Part shown: positions 46,531 through 54,720 of the stretch, piece by piece
Layout of the letters: each line of letters opens with the position of its first letter
Numbering within the stretch: position 1 is the first letter of the stretch
From: an uncultured Opitutaceae bacterium
Lineage (GTDB): Bacteria; Verrucomicrobiota; Verrucomicrobiia; Opitutales; Opitutaceae
NCBI GenBank assembly: GCA_937902925.1
Contig: CALFNN010000093.1
Span: 1-64,000 of the forward strand
Direction: 5' to 3'
Length of the DNA stretch: 64,000 bases
Made by a program: the position numbers and the translations under genes
The notes under the pieces: model-generated
Told to the model about the DNA's origin: nothing
Databases searched by the model: none
Seen by the model: only the letters and a program-made list of their open reading frames with translations

Positions 46531-46540
46531 TGGGAGGAAG
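46531..46540 (+). promoter_or_regulatory. Ribosome-binding site of amidohydrolase
   Basis: TGGGAGGAAG ending seven bases before ATG 46547. It is a strong Shine-Dalgarno sequence and fixes the start of the frameshifted amidohydrolase, supporting that this was a genuine expressed gene. Confidence 0.7.
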
Positions 46541-46546
46541 TATCAC

Positions 46547-47560
46547 ATGAAAAATAATACCCTCGCCGCAGTTTTCTCGGCACCACGGTTCTCGGTGCGA
46601 TCACGCTGCCCAGCGCTTTGAATCGCGTGCTGGCGGCGGATGCCGGCCCCGCTGCTCCCACGACGACCGCGCCCGCCATCCCGGTCATCGACACGCACAT
46701 CCACCTCTTCGATCCGTTTCGCCCCGGCGGCGTGCCTTGGCCGAGCGCGACAAACCCGGCGCACGCGGTAATGCAAAAAACCTCCTTGCCGTCGCGCTAC
46801 CGCCCCATCGCCGAGCCGCTTGGCATCGTGGGCGCAATCGAGATCGAATGTAGTCCGTTGCTGGAGGACAACCGTGGGTGCTGGATGTTGCAGAAAAGGA
46901 AGACATCATGGTCGGGACCGTCGGGCGCCTCGTGCCCGGCACGCCCGAGTTCAGGCCGAACCTAAAGCGGTTCCACAAGAACCCGCTTTATCGCGGGATT
47001 CGTTACGGGTTGGGAAGGAATGGAGGCAAGGAACTCGACCGGCCGGATTTCGTTGCTGACTTGAAGACACTGGCCGACGCCGACCTGGTCCTTGATACGG
47101 CGAATCCGAGCGTGGCGCTGCTGGCCGACGTCGTGCGCGTGAGCGACCGCGTGCCCAACCTGCGCATCGTCGTCGATCACCTGCCGCAAATGGTGCCGCC
47201 CACCGATTCCGCTGCGCGGGCGTCCTACGACGCCAGTATGAAGGCCTTTCGAGACCGGCCGCAAATCTACGTGAAGGGGTCAGAAGTGCTGCGCCGGGTG
47301 GACGACAAGATTCCCACGGACCTCGAATTCGACCGCCCGCGGCTAGACGAGATTCTCGACGTCTTCGGCATCGACCGCGTGCTCTACGGGAGCGACTGGC
47401 CGAACGGCGATCAGTGGCTGCCCTTCCCCGTCGGATTTAAGATCGTCCAAGAGTATTTCACGGCCAAGGGCGACTGGCGGCCGAAAAGTATTTCTGGCGG
47501 AACTCCGTCAAGTGCTACAAGTGGGTGAAACGGACCGCCGCCCAGCAGCAACTCACCTGA
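46547..47560 (+). pseudogene. Tat-exported amidohydrolase (sugar lactonase-like), frameshifted
   Basis: Metal-dependent amidohydrolase-2 family protein, of the group containing L-fuconolactonase and L-rhamnono-lactonase. Pieces in three phases reconstruct it: ATG 46547 gives MKNNT, then one phase over PRRSFLGTTVLGAITLPSAL, a Tat signal (one extra C in a CCC run would join them); the body starts VIDTHIHLFDPFRPGGVPW (metal HxH) to ECSPLLEDN; a second missing base near 46870 leads to WVLDVAEKEDIMVGTVGRLV, IVVDHLPQM and VLYGSDWPNGD (metal/catalytic Asp); a third near 47480 leads to AAEKYFWRNSVKCYKWVKRT. All three lesions look like single-base losses in short runs, so consensus error is a real alternative to decay. 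It converges with the SUMF1-cytochrome gene, with a six-base gap. Confidence 0.75.
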
Positions 47561-47565
47561 GATTC

Positions 47566-49011
47566 CTAAACGCCGGGCGGACTGAAGGCCAACCTCACCC
47601 CGTTCCAGCGCAGCTTGCGGTTGGGACGATCCGAGTGGCGCAATGTCGGGTCGGCGGATTCGGCGGCATCCGTGAAATTGCCACCACGCAGGACGCGCAG
47701 GCCGGGAGCGCTGGCGGATTCGCGTCCGTCGGCAACATTGTAGGGATAGGGTTGGTAAAGACTCGAACACCACTCCGCGACGTTACCCTCCATGTCATAG
47801 AGCCCCCATTGAGTCGGCTTCGAGGTGCCAACCGGGTGAGGCGCGTAGTTGTTGGGCGCGGCCAGCTTTGCCGCCTCTACATCCTGCATGGCCCCGCGCG
47901 CCGCCGCGGCGGCCGGCGTAACCCCGGAACTGGCCGTGAACGCAGCGTTGGGGGAATTCTCGCGCAGCCAGGCTCCCGTTGAAGTCTTGGTGGCGTCGAA
48001 CACAGCGCTCGAGCCGCCACGGGCGGCGTATTCCCACTCGGCCTCGGTCGGCAGCCGAAACAGCCCGCCGCGCACCTTCTGGTTGATCTGCGCGAGCATC
48101 GACTGGCAGTCGTCCCACGATACCTGCTCGACCGGCATCTGATCGGCCTGCGGAAATTTCTCCCCCTGATAGAGGCTCGGATTCGAGGCCACGAGCGCGC
48201 GCCATTGCGCCTGGGTCATTTCACACTTGGCCAAATAGAATGGCGCGACGGAGACGTTATGAACCGGCGTGGTGTCCAGCCGTTTATCCGAACCCAGATC
48301 AATATTGCCTCCGGGAACCAGCACCATGGCGAGGTTCAGCCCTTCCAGCACGATTTCCTTCGGCAGGCCGGACGGGGCGTCGAATTGGTTGCCGACGATT
48401 TTGAAGCCGCTGATGCCGGGATTGAGCCGCCGGGTGGCCATGAGCAGCCCGGCCTTGGCGCGGTCGCTGCCGGGGTTGTCCTTGAGCGCGGCGGCAAAGG
48501 CGTTGCGCGCGGGCTCCCATTTAGCCTGTTGCGCCAACCGCTCGCCTTCGGCCAGATGCCCCCGGGAGGACTCCATCAGCCCGGCGAGATCGCTCGCCCG
48601 TTTCGCGATGGTGCCGGCATCGAGCGTGGGATTTACCAGCGCATGAACATGATGGCAGGTTTGGCAGTTTTTCACTTCCTGCGTCTTCGGGCAGCCGCGC
48701 CGATGGCACTCGACACACAACGACGCGATCGCGTCGCCATGGACCAAGCGGTCAGGCTTGGCCGTGTTTTGCTCGTCGATCACATGATCGCGGCTTTCGC
48801 CGTGGCAGCCGACGCAGTTGGGTTGCCGCGCGTTTCGCTGCGCGAGCGTGCTGTGTTTCGAGAGGCCCCACTCGAGCGCGGAGCTGACGTGGCACCGGCC
48901 GCAGACGCCGGCGCTGACCAACTCCTGCCGCTGTCCCTGCTGGCCGAGCAACGAAACCGGAATCCAGCAGGCCAGGGCCCAGGCGAAAACCGAAGCGTTT
49001 AGACGCGCCAT
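47566..49011 (-). CDS. Tetrahaem cytochrome c fused to SUMF1/FGE-like domain
   Basis: Exported protein (481 aa) combining three parts: a signal peptide (about 1-23), a multihaem cytochrome c region with four CxxCH motifs (37-41 CGRCH, 66-70 CVGCH, 99-103 CVECH, 116-120 CQTCH) and a short TPR-like helical linker, then a C-terminal SUMF1/formylglycine-generating-enzyme-like domain (about 205-481; LVPGGNIDLGS, PVEQVSWDDCQ, RLPTEAEWEYAARGG, GNVAEWCSSLYQPYP, RVLRGGNF). The Cys pair near the C-terminus of true FGEs is absent (RGGNFTDAAESADPTLRHS), so it is probably not a sulfatase activator. ATG 49011 is preferred over ATG 49026 because GGAGG precedes it. Last gene of the Tat-enzyme operon; start overlaps the upstream stop. 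Possibly an electron sink. Confidence 0.88.
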   Translation of the reverse strand: MARLNASVFAWALACWIPVSLLGQQGQRQELVSAGVCGRCHVSSALEWGLSKHSTLAQRNARQPNCVGCHGESRDHVIDEQNTAKPDRLVHGDAIASLCVECHRRGCPKTQEVKNCQTCHHVHALVNPTLDAGTIAKRASDLAGLMESSRGHLAEGERLAQQAKWEPARNAFAAALKDNPGSDRAKAGLLMATRRLNPGISGFKIVGNQFDAPSGLPKEIVLEGLNLAMVLVPGGNIDLGSDKRLDTTPVHNVSVAPFYLAKCEMTQAQWRALVASNPSLYQGEKFPQADQMPVEQVSWDDCQSMLAQINQKVRGGLFRLPTEAEWEYAARGGSSAVFDATKTSTGAWLRENSPNAAFTASSGVTPAAAAARGAMQDVEAAKLAAPNNYAPHPVGTSKPTQWGLYDMEGNVAEWCSSLYQPYPYNVADGRESASAPGLRVLRGGNFTDAAESADPTLRHSDRPNRKLRWNGVRLAFSPPGV

Positions 49012-50129
49012 TGTTCCTCCAGCCATTGGTAGTTTTCAGGGAGCCAGCCCAGTCCAGCCAGCCGCGTGAGCTTCCTGGCCGAATCCAGCGCCGCGTGTTC
49101 GTCGCGGGTCATCTGGTCGTAGCGCGTGATCGCGGCGCAGTTGTCCCTGACGAACTGGTCGTTGACCATCCCGGCCATCGTGCAGCTCAGAAACGGCTTC
49201 GAGTAGACGTAGCGCATGGCGGCCTGCGGCAGGCTCTCATCCGGCAGTTGGTTCAAGCTCTTGGCCAATTCGGCAACGGCCGCGGGCAGGATCGCCCGGG
49301 AGCCCGGCGTCGAGTTGAAGAGCATGAAGCGGGAGTTCTCCGGGTTGGAGTCCGACTTCAACCGCGGGTCGAGGCCGACAATCGAACCGGCGGCGAGCGC
49401 CTTGATGCCGATCAGCCCGATGCCGCGTTCAACGGCGGCGGGGAGGAACTGGCTGTAGTCCGCCTTCGCGTGAATGAAATTATAGGGGAGCATCAGGTAG
49501 TCCAAGCCTTCGAGCTCCTTCAGCGCGGTCATCATCGGCCCTTCCAGATGGCAGGCAATACCGATGGCGCGGATCTTTCCCGCCTCCTTGGCGCGACGAA
49601 GCACGTCCCATTGCTCCAGCAGCTTGTAGTCGAACGTCACCGTCTCGCTGCGAATGCGATAGAGATCGATGTATCCGCCATAGAGCCTTGCCAGCCGGTC
49701 AATGTTCTGCCCGATGAACTCCGGGTTGTCGTAGGCGCCGGCGACGAGGACCTTGTCGCGTTTCGGTTTGATGAGCTTCGCCAGCGGCTCCCACTGGCCC
49801 TCGTGTTCGTAGACATCGAGAAGATTTACGCCGAGGTCCATCGCCAGGGAAATCTGCCGGTCGCGACGCGTCTGACCCTCGGCATTGAGGACATTTCTGA
49901 TGCCGCCACGCAGTTTGTAGGCGCGATCCGTGTGCGACCCGAAGGCCAGCAGTGAGACGTTCAACCCTGTCTTCCCCAGCGGGCGATACACCATGCCGCC
50001 GCGGCGGAACTCGCCCGTCGCGACCAGGGGCGTCGCCGCGGTTGCAGTTCGCGGCAGCATCGAGGCCGCCAGTCCGACGCCAGCGCACTGCATGAATCGC
50101 CGACGAGTCATACGCGGTTTGTGGTCCAT
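48999..50129 (-). CDS. Tat-exported aldo/keto reductase-like protein
   Basis: Aldo/keto-reductase-fold protein (376 aa) with a Tat signal (MTRRRFMQCAGVGLAASML). The barrel shows YRPLGKTGLNVSLLAFGS, LGVNLLDVYEHEG (Asp and Tyr of the catalytic tetrad), DKVLVAGAYDN (Lys) and YIDLYRIRSE, where the usual tetrad His is replaced by Arg. AKRs need NAD(P)H, scarce outside the cytoplasm, so an exported member must either bind cofactor before Tat export or have a different role. It lies 35 bases after a dehydratase gene and overlaps the cytochrome-SUMF1 start by 13 bases. A GGAGAA precedes the ATG. Confidence 0.87.
   Translation of the reverse strand: MDHKPRMTRRRFMQCAGVGLAASMLPRTATAATPLVATGEFRRGGMVYRPLGKTGLNVSLLAFGSHTDRAYKLRGGIRNVLNAEGQTRRDRQISLAMDLGVNLLDVYEHEGQWEPLAKLIKPKRDKVLVAGAYDNPEFIGQNIDRLARLYGGYIDLYRIRSETVTFDYKLLEQWDVLRRAKEAGKIRAIGIACHLEGPMMTALKELEGLDYLMLPYNFIHAKADYSQFLPAAVERGIGLIGIKALAAGSIVGLDPRLKSDSNPENSRFMLFNSTPGSRAILPAAVAELAKSLNQLPDESLPQAAMRYVYSKPFLSCTMAGMVNDQFVRDNCAAITRYDQMTRDEHAALDSARKLTRLAGLGWLPENYQWLEEQWRV
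49016..49020 (-). promoter_or_regulatory. Ribosome-binding site deciding the cytochrome-SUMF1 start
   Basis: On the minus strand GGAGG lies four bases before ATG 49011, inside the coding end of the upstream reductase. A second in-frame ATG at 49026 would place this sequence within the gene, so 49011 is the better start. Confidence 0.6.
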
Positions 50130-50164
50130 AGGTTGTTCTCCGGCTTGCGAATGGCGTCTGCGGT

Positions 50165-51454
50165 TTAGCGCTCGATACGCGCGGTCATCTTGTCGAGCGC
50201 ATCGCGGTCGATTTCGTAGCCGAGCCCCGGTTTGGTCGGCGCCTGAACGTAGCCGTCGGCATCAATCCGGAACTTGTCCTTCATGTAGGGGCGGTCGGAC
50301 GCGCCCTGCGGCACCGTCATCTCGAACCAGCGATTATTCGGCATGGCGAGCTCGAGGTGAAAATGCACCGCGTGGTCGAACCCCTCGCCCCAGTTGTGCG
50401 GCGCGCATTCCAGCTCGAAGCACTCCGCCAGGTGTCCCAACTTCAACCCGCCGGTGATGCCGCCGACGTTGTCGACGATGAACCGGACGCCATCGACGGC
50501 GCCGCGCCGGATATATTCCGGATAGTCATAGATCGAGGTCAGGAACTCGCCGATGTGAACCGGAATGTCGAGGTCGTGGCAAAGTTCCGCCAATCCTTCG
50601 ATGTCCTTCGTCGGCAGCGGATCCTCGTAGAAAATGTAGCCCAGGTCCTGAATGGCCCGGCCGACCTTGATTGCCTCCTCGCGGGTGTAAACGCCGACCG
50701 GATCCATCATCAAGGTGAAGTCGTCGCCCGCGGCCTTGCGCACGGCGCGGCAAACCTCGATGTCCAGTTTGTAGTCGTGGCCGCCATTCGGCGAGGGCGG
50801 GTGGATCTTGTAGGCCTTGAACCCCTGCGTCTTGATCAGCTGCACCTCCTGCACGAACTGTTCGACGGTGGCGTGGTGCTGCGTGCTGGCATACGCCATC
50901 ACCTTGGTGCGATAGGCGCCGAGGATGCGGTAGACCGGCAGGCCGACCGCCTTGCCCAGAATATCCCAGAGGCAGTTGTCGATCGCGGAGGCGTAGGAGC
51001 TTTGTCCAAGACGCCGCTTCTCCGGAGTCCATTGCGAGGTGAGCGACGGCAGATCGAGCACGCTGCGACCAACGCACGCTCCCTTCGCGAATTCCAGCCA
51101 GCCGAGGTTGCTCCAATTGGGATGCCAATACCGGTCGCCGAGCGTGTAGTTACCCTCGAGGCCGCTGTTCGTGACGATCGAGGTAATCCGCGTGAACCCG
51201 CCGTAGAGCGCCGCGGCGACCCCCTGCCCGCGCGGGCTGTTCCCATCGATCGTCGGCGGAGCGGCGGGGTTGCGCCGGCGGTCCAGCACGTAGACCTTCA
51301 CCTCCTTGATCGTGAGATCGGGCAAGTCGGCTGCTTTGGCTCCGACCGCCTCAGCGGCGGCGCGTGCCGGGTTGGTCAGGACGGAAACTCCGGCGACCGC
51401 ACCGAGCGCCGTCGTGCCAAGGAACTGGCGTCGCGAAAGAGTGCGTTCAAGCAT
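50165..51454 (-). CDS. Tat-exported enolase-superfamily sugar-acid dehydratase (1)
   Basis: Mandelate racemase/muconate-lactonizing-type enolase-superfamily member (429 aa), the group of L-rhamnonate, L-fuconate and galactonate dehydratases. Tat signal TLSRRQFLGTTALGAVAG to ARAAAE; capping domain to about 170; barrel with KAYKIHPPSPNG, metal ligands Asp in LMMDPVGVY, Glu in FYEDPLPT and Glu in HIGEFLTS, and general-base His in APHNWGEG. The residues for Mg2+ and proton abstraction appear intact, so it should be active. It is paralogous to the gene at 52669-54057, with shared leader ARAAAEAxGxKxADLPDLTIKEVK. Gaps in the operon are 35-39 bases. Substrate not determinable. Confidence 0.88.
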   Translation of the reverse strand: MLERTLSRRQFLGTTALGAVAGVSVLTNPARAAAEAVGAKAADLPDLTIKEVKVYVLDRRRNPAAPPTIDGNSPRGQGVAAALYGGFTRITSIVTNSGLEGNYTLGDRYWHPNWSNLGWLEFAKGACVGRSVLDLPSLTSQWTPEKRRLGQSSYASAIDNCLWDILGKAVGLPVYRILGAYRTKVMAYASTQHHATVEQFVQEVQLIKTQGFKAYKIHPPSPNGGHDYKLDIEVCRAVRKAAGDDFTLMMDPVGVYTREEAIKVGRAIQDLGYIFYEDPLPTKDIEGLAELCHDLDIPVHIGEFLTSIYDYPEYIRRGAVDGVRFIVDNVGGITGGLKLGHLAECFELECAPHNWGEGFDHAVHFHLELAMPNNRWFEMTVPQGASDRPYMKDKFRIDADGYVQAPTKPGLGYEIDRDALDKMTARIER

Positions 51455-51492
51455 GAGATTCTCTTGTTGATCGTGGACTGTCAGTGCCCTAT

Positions 51493-52629
51493 CTACGCCC
51501 TCAAGTAGGGCTTCAGGTAGTTGTTAAGGGCGTCGCGGATTCCTTTGTCGTCAAGGCGCGGACCGCCAGGCGCAGCTCCGCCGCCACCGCCTCGCCTGCC
51601 GCGTCCACCGCCTGCCGCCGGCTCCCCGGCGACTTCGACTCCCATGGCGGGCGGGGCGTTGCGCGACGTGACCGTGGGTTTGAAGACGCCGCGGGCAATC
51701 AAAACGCTGTCGCGGCCAGTGGTGCCAAGACTATTGAAGGCGAGGATGCGGCCAAACATGTCGAAAGCCTCCTGCCGTCGGCCGGCGTGCCACAGGTCGA
51801 AGGCGGCGGCATAGACATCGGCCAGGGCAACGACCGGGCAATGGCCGGAGAATCCGAGTTCCATCTCGTTGATCATCGTCCGCACGCCTTGCCCGGAAAA
51901 CACCTTCATCTCGTCGTTGGTCCGCCGGCGGATCTCGGCGATGCGCTGCAAGGGGCCGCCGCCGGCAGCCGCTTCGTCCTTCACCTGCCGCACGGTCGGG
52001 ACCGTCTTGAAGATTTCGACGACCAAATCCACGCTCATATTTTCCTGCGTCTGCACGAACAGCGGAAGCGCGGTCATCTTCCCGACCTGCTGGTAATAAT
52101 CCAACAGGACCTTTTCGTCGGAGACGCCCGGGGGCGGCAGGGATACGATGGCGTCGGCGCCGTTCTCGGCTGCGTGCCTGGCGTAGCGTTCGACCTCCTT
52201 CATGTCGCCGGTCTTCGACTGCACGCCGACGACGAGGGTGGTGGCGCCGCCCCGGCCAGCCGCGAGGATGGCCTCGGTGCCGGCCATGCGTTCCGCCTCG
52301 GTGAGGGTTGTCCAGCCGCTCGCAATTTGCGGCCAGACGAAACCGTGCACGCCACCCCGATTGCAGAACGACACCTGCGCCGCCAGCGACTCGACGTCGA
52401 GTTTGTCGCCTTCCATAAACGGCGTCGATCCGATGGGGAAGAGGCCGCGCAACTGTTTCCGACCGTGGCCCGGTATCGGTGCCGCTTTGGCCGGAGCGCT
52501 CGGTTCCGCGGCGCGCACGGAACCGATGCCGGTCAGCGCGAGGCCCAGGGTGCCCGCGCCCAAGTATTGTAGGAAATCCCGCCGGGGAAATGCGGTGGAT
52601 CGAACGGATGGCTGTGAATTGGGGTTCAT
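51493..52629 (-). CDS. Tat-exported DHDPS/NAL-family lyase
   Basis: Dihydrodipicolinate synthase/N-acetylneuraminate lyase-fold protein (378 aa) with a Tat signal (TAFPRRDFLQYLGAGTLGLA). Schiff-base Lys217 is present in TVRQVKDEA, as is the GSTPFMEGDKLD opening. The usual Tyr of the YNxP block is missing: the strand reads LPLFVQTQENMS. In non-phosphorylative sugar-acid pathways such enzymes split or dehydrate 2-keto-3-deoxy acids produced by dehydratases like its two flanking neighbours. A Gly/Arg-rich insert lies near 340-360 before the final helix. Missing Tyr suggests altered chemistry. Confidence 0.85.
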   Translation of the reverse strand: MNPNSQPSVRSTAFPRRDFLQYLGAGTLGLALTGIGSVRAAEPSAPAKAAPIPGHGRKQLRGLFPIGSTPFMEGDKLDVESLAAQVSFCNRGGVHGFVWPQIASGWTTLTEAERMAGTEAILAAGRGGATTLVVGVQSKTGDMKEVERYARHAAENGADAIVSLPPPGVSDEKVLLDYYQQVGKMTALPLFVQTQENMSVDLVVEIFKTVPTVRQVKDEAAAGGGPLQRIAEIRRRTNDEMKVFSGQGVRTMINEMELGFSGHCPVVALADVYAAAFDLWHAGRRQEAFDMFGRILAFNSLGTTGRDSVLIARGVFKPTVTSRNAPPAMGVEVAGEPAAGGGRGRRGGGGGAAPGGPRLDDKGIRDALNNYLKPYLRA

Positions 52630-52668
52630 GGATTTATTTTTCTTGAGTGTTTCTCTTTGGCCGGGGGC

Positions 52669-54057
52669 TCAGCGGTCGATCCGGATGAGCACTTTTTCCA
52701 TCGCGTCGCGGTCGAGCACGCAGCCGAGGCCGGGCGCGGTCGGGGCATGCACGTAGCCCTCCTTGTCGATGCGGAATTGATCCTTGAGATAGACGCGGTC
52801 CGTCAGCGTCTGCGGATAGGGCATCTCGAACCAGAAGCAGTTGGGCATCGCCAGCTCGATCTGGAACTGCATCGCGAGGTCGAAGCCGTTGCCCCAGTTG
52901 TGCGGCGTGCACGGCATGCCGAAGGCCTCGGCGAGCTGCGCGATTCGCATCGAGCCGCTGATGCCACCCACGTTGTCGCCGATCAACCGGACGACATCCA
53001 TCGCGCCGCGGCTAATGTATTCGGCAAAAGCCTGAATCGTGTAGAGGAATTCGCCGACCTCGATCGGCACGTCCAGTTTCTGGCGCAGCTCGATGAGCCC
53101 CTCGATGTCTGTCGAGGGGATCGGATCCTCGAACGAAACGTAGCCGGTTTCCTCCAACGTGTGGCCGACCTTCAGCGCCTCGAAGACGTTGTAGCGCTGC
53201 ACAGGATCGAACAGGAGCGTGAAGTCCTCGCCGACCGCCTTGCGCACCGTCTTGATCTCCTCGATGTGCCCGAGATACGCCGGAATCTCCCCGCCCGACG
53301 CATGCTGGCCGCCGCCGGGATGGATCTTGTAGCCACGGAAGCCCTCGCTTTTCGCCTTCACGGCTTCTGGTGCGAAATCCTCGACGTTGGCCAGGTGCAG
53401 CGAACTCGCGTAGGCCAACACCCGATCCTTCGTGCCGCCGAGCAGCTTGTAGATCGGCCGGTTCACCGCCTTGCCGAGGATGTCCCAGAGCGCCACCTCG
53501 ATGATCGAGTTGTGAATGTCGGCATCGGATGCCTGGGTCAGAAGCCGGCCGTTGGGGTAGGCGAAGCCGCCAATGAATCCGGCTGGGCCGCGCCCACCGC
53601 GGCCGGCGCCGCCGCCTCGCGGAGCGACATTCGGACCGATGCGCGCATCGCCGCCGCCGCCACCGCGACCGCCACCGCCAAAGCCGCGCCGTGGCTGCCG
53701 CGTCGTCACCGTCGGCAACAGATCGAGCACGTTCTTGCCGAGGCACACGGCCTTGGCGTATTCCAGCCAGCCGGCGCCGCTCGAACGATTGCCGAGCGTG
53801 TAGTTTCCCTCGACGCCACTGGCCGTCACGATCGAGACGATCTCGCCGCCTTCCGAGCTGTTGATGCGGCGGATGTCACCGAGATTGGTGACATACATTT
53901 TGACCTCCTTGATCGTGAGGTCGGGCAAATCGGCGGGCTTGCCTCCGATCGCCTCGGCGGCGGCGCGGGCGGGGTTGACCAACATCGACGCTCCCGCGAC
54001 TGCACCGATGGCGGAAGCGCCGAGGAATTCACGGCGGGACAAGTTGCGATTCGACAT
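52669..54057 (-). CDS. Tat-exported enolase-superfamily sugar-acid dehydratase (2)
   Basis: Enolase-superfamily protein (462 aa). ATG 54057 is fixed by AGGAG at 54066-54070 and by the Tat signal that follows at once (NLSRREFLGASAIGAVAGAS). Barrel motifs: FRGYKIHPGG, LLFDPVQRY (Asp), SFEDPIPST (Glu), EVGEFLYT (Glu) and TPHNWGNG (His). A 40-residue Gly/Arg-rich block at about 121-160 interrupts the capping domain and is absent from its paralogue. First gene of the minus-strand operon dehydratase, lyase, dehydratase, reductase, cytochrome-SUMF1. Two dehydratases side by side may serve two epimeric acids such as L-rhamnonate and L-fuconate. Confidence 0.88.
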   Translation of the reverse strand: MSNRNLSRREFLGASAIGAVAGASMLVNPARAAAEAIGGKPADLPDLTIKEVKMYVTNLGDIRRINSSEGGEIVSIVTASGVEGNYTLGNRSSGAGWLEYAKAVCLGKNVLDLLPTVTTRQPRRGFGGGGRGGGGGDARIGPNVAPRGGGAGRGGRGPAGFIGGFAYPNGRLLTQASDADIHNSIIEVALWDILGKAVNRPIYKLLGGTKDRVLAYASSLHLANVEDFAPEAVKAKSEGFRGYKIHPGGGQHASGGEIPAYLGHIEEIKTVRKAVGEDFTLLFDPVQRYNVFEALKVGHTLEETGYVSFEDPIPSTDIEGLIELRQKLDVPIEVGEFLYTIQAFAEYISRGAMDVVRLIGDNVGGISGSMRIAQLAEAFGMPCTPHNWGNGFDLAMQFQIELAMPNCFWFEMPYPQTLTDRVYLKDQFRIDKEGYVHAPTAPGLGCVLDRDAMEKVLIRIDR

Positions 54058-54065
54058 GGTAGGAT

Positions 54066-54070
54066 CTCCT
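54066..54070 (-). promoter_or_regulatory. Ribosome-binding site of dehydratase 2
   Basis: AGGAG on the minus strand, eight bases before ATG 54057. It separates the true start from a long in-frame leader that opens further upstream. Confidence 0.65.
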
Positions 54071-54365
54071 GGGGTTGTTCTGAAAGAATCTGTTCGACTG
54101 CGCTCGCACGCGGAGTCGCGCTCTAATGGGGGTGCGCAGTTTTGAGTATTTGCGACGTCTGCCTGCAAGACGGAAAAAAGAATGGGACGGTCCGATTTAT
54201 TTTTCCGACCGCCCGTGGAAATTAGCTGGAGCCATTCCTCGTTGCTCTTACCCTCGCCGCTCGGCCTTGAGCTTGGCTGACTGTCGTTGTCGTTTCGGCA
54301 GCCTTTCATTCCTGAGCTGTTACCCTCTTTCTGCCCCGCCTCCCTGAGTGCGACTCCGCTTCTCC

Positions 54366-54578
54366 CTACCCTGCAGCCGACCGGTGCCCGGCCTTGGGTG
54401 CTCGCGTTCGCGGCCACGCTGGCCGTCATCACTTATACAGACCGCGTCTGCGTGTCGCGGACCAAGGGCTCCATTGCGGCCGACGTGGGTTTATCCAGCG
54501 TGCCGATGGGCTACGTTTTTGCCGCGTTCACCATCGCCTATGCCCTGTTCGAAATTCGGTGCGGCGGGCTCGCGAGCG
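54366..54578 (+). pseudogene. MFS transporter N-terminal remnant
   Basis: About 70 codons (LQPTGARPWVLAFAATLAVI, TYTDRVCVSRTKGSIAADVG, MGYVFAAFTIAYALFEI) matching the first two membrane helices of the intact MFS gene at 57293-58612, then sequence breaks at RCGGLASEF. DNA identity to the intact gene is visibly high but far from complete, so this is an old duplicate. It sits between the divergent dehydratase promoter and the PQQ gene. Confidence 0.8.
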
Positions 54579-54720
54579 AATTCGTGTTATGTCTGAATTC
54601 AACATTGCCGGGCCGGAATATTTCCCCCTCCTTGCCCGGCCTCAGCCTTACCTCAGCTCCAACCGACAAGCCGAACTGAGCCCACGATTGCCCGCCAGAC
54701 GTGCGCCCGGTCGCCCCCCT

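Noticed and set aside
47566-49011. Calling the SUMF1 domain a sulfatase-activating enzyme
   Set aside because: The C-terminal Cys pair needed for formylglycine formation is absent and no sulfatase gene is in the window.
48999-54057. Assigning specific gene names (rhamnonate or fuconate dehydratase, KDG aldolase)
   Set aside because: Family motifs support the superfamily only; substrate-determining residues cannot be read reliably, and export makes direct transfer of names unsafe.
52657-54126. 489-codon plus-strand frame over dehydratase 2
   Set aside because: Antisense shadow; dehydratase 2 has all metal ligands and a Tat signal.
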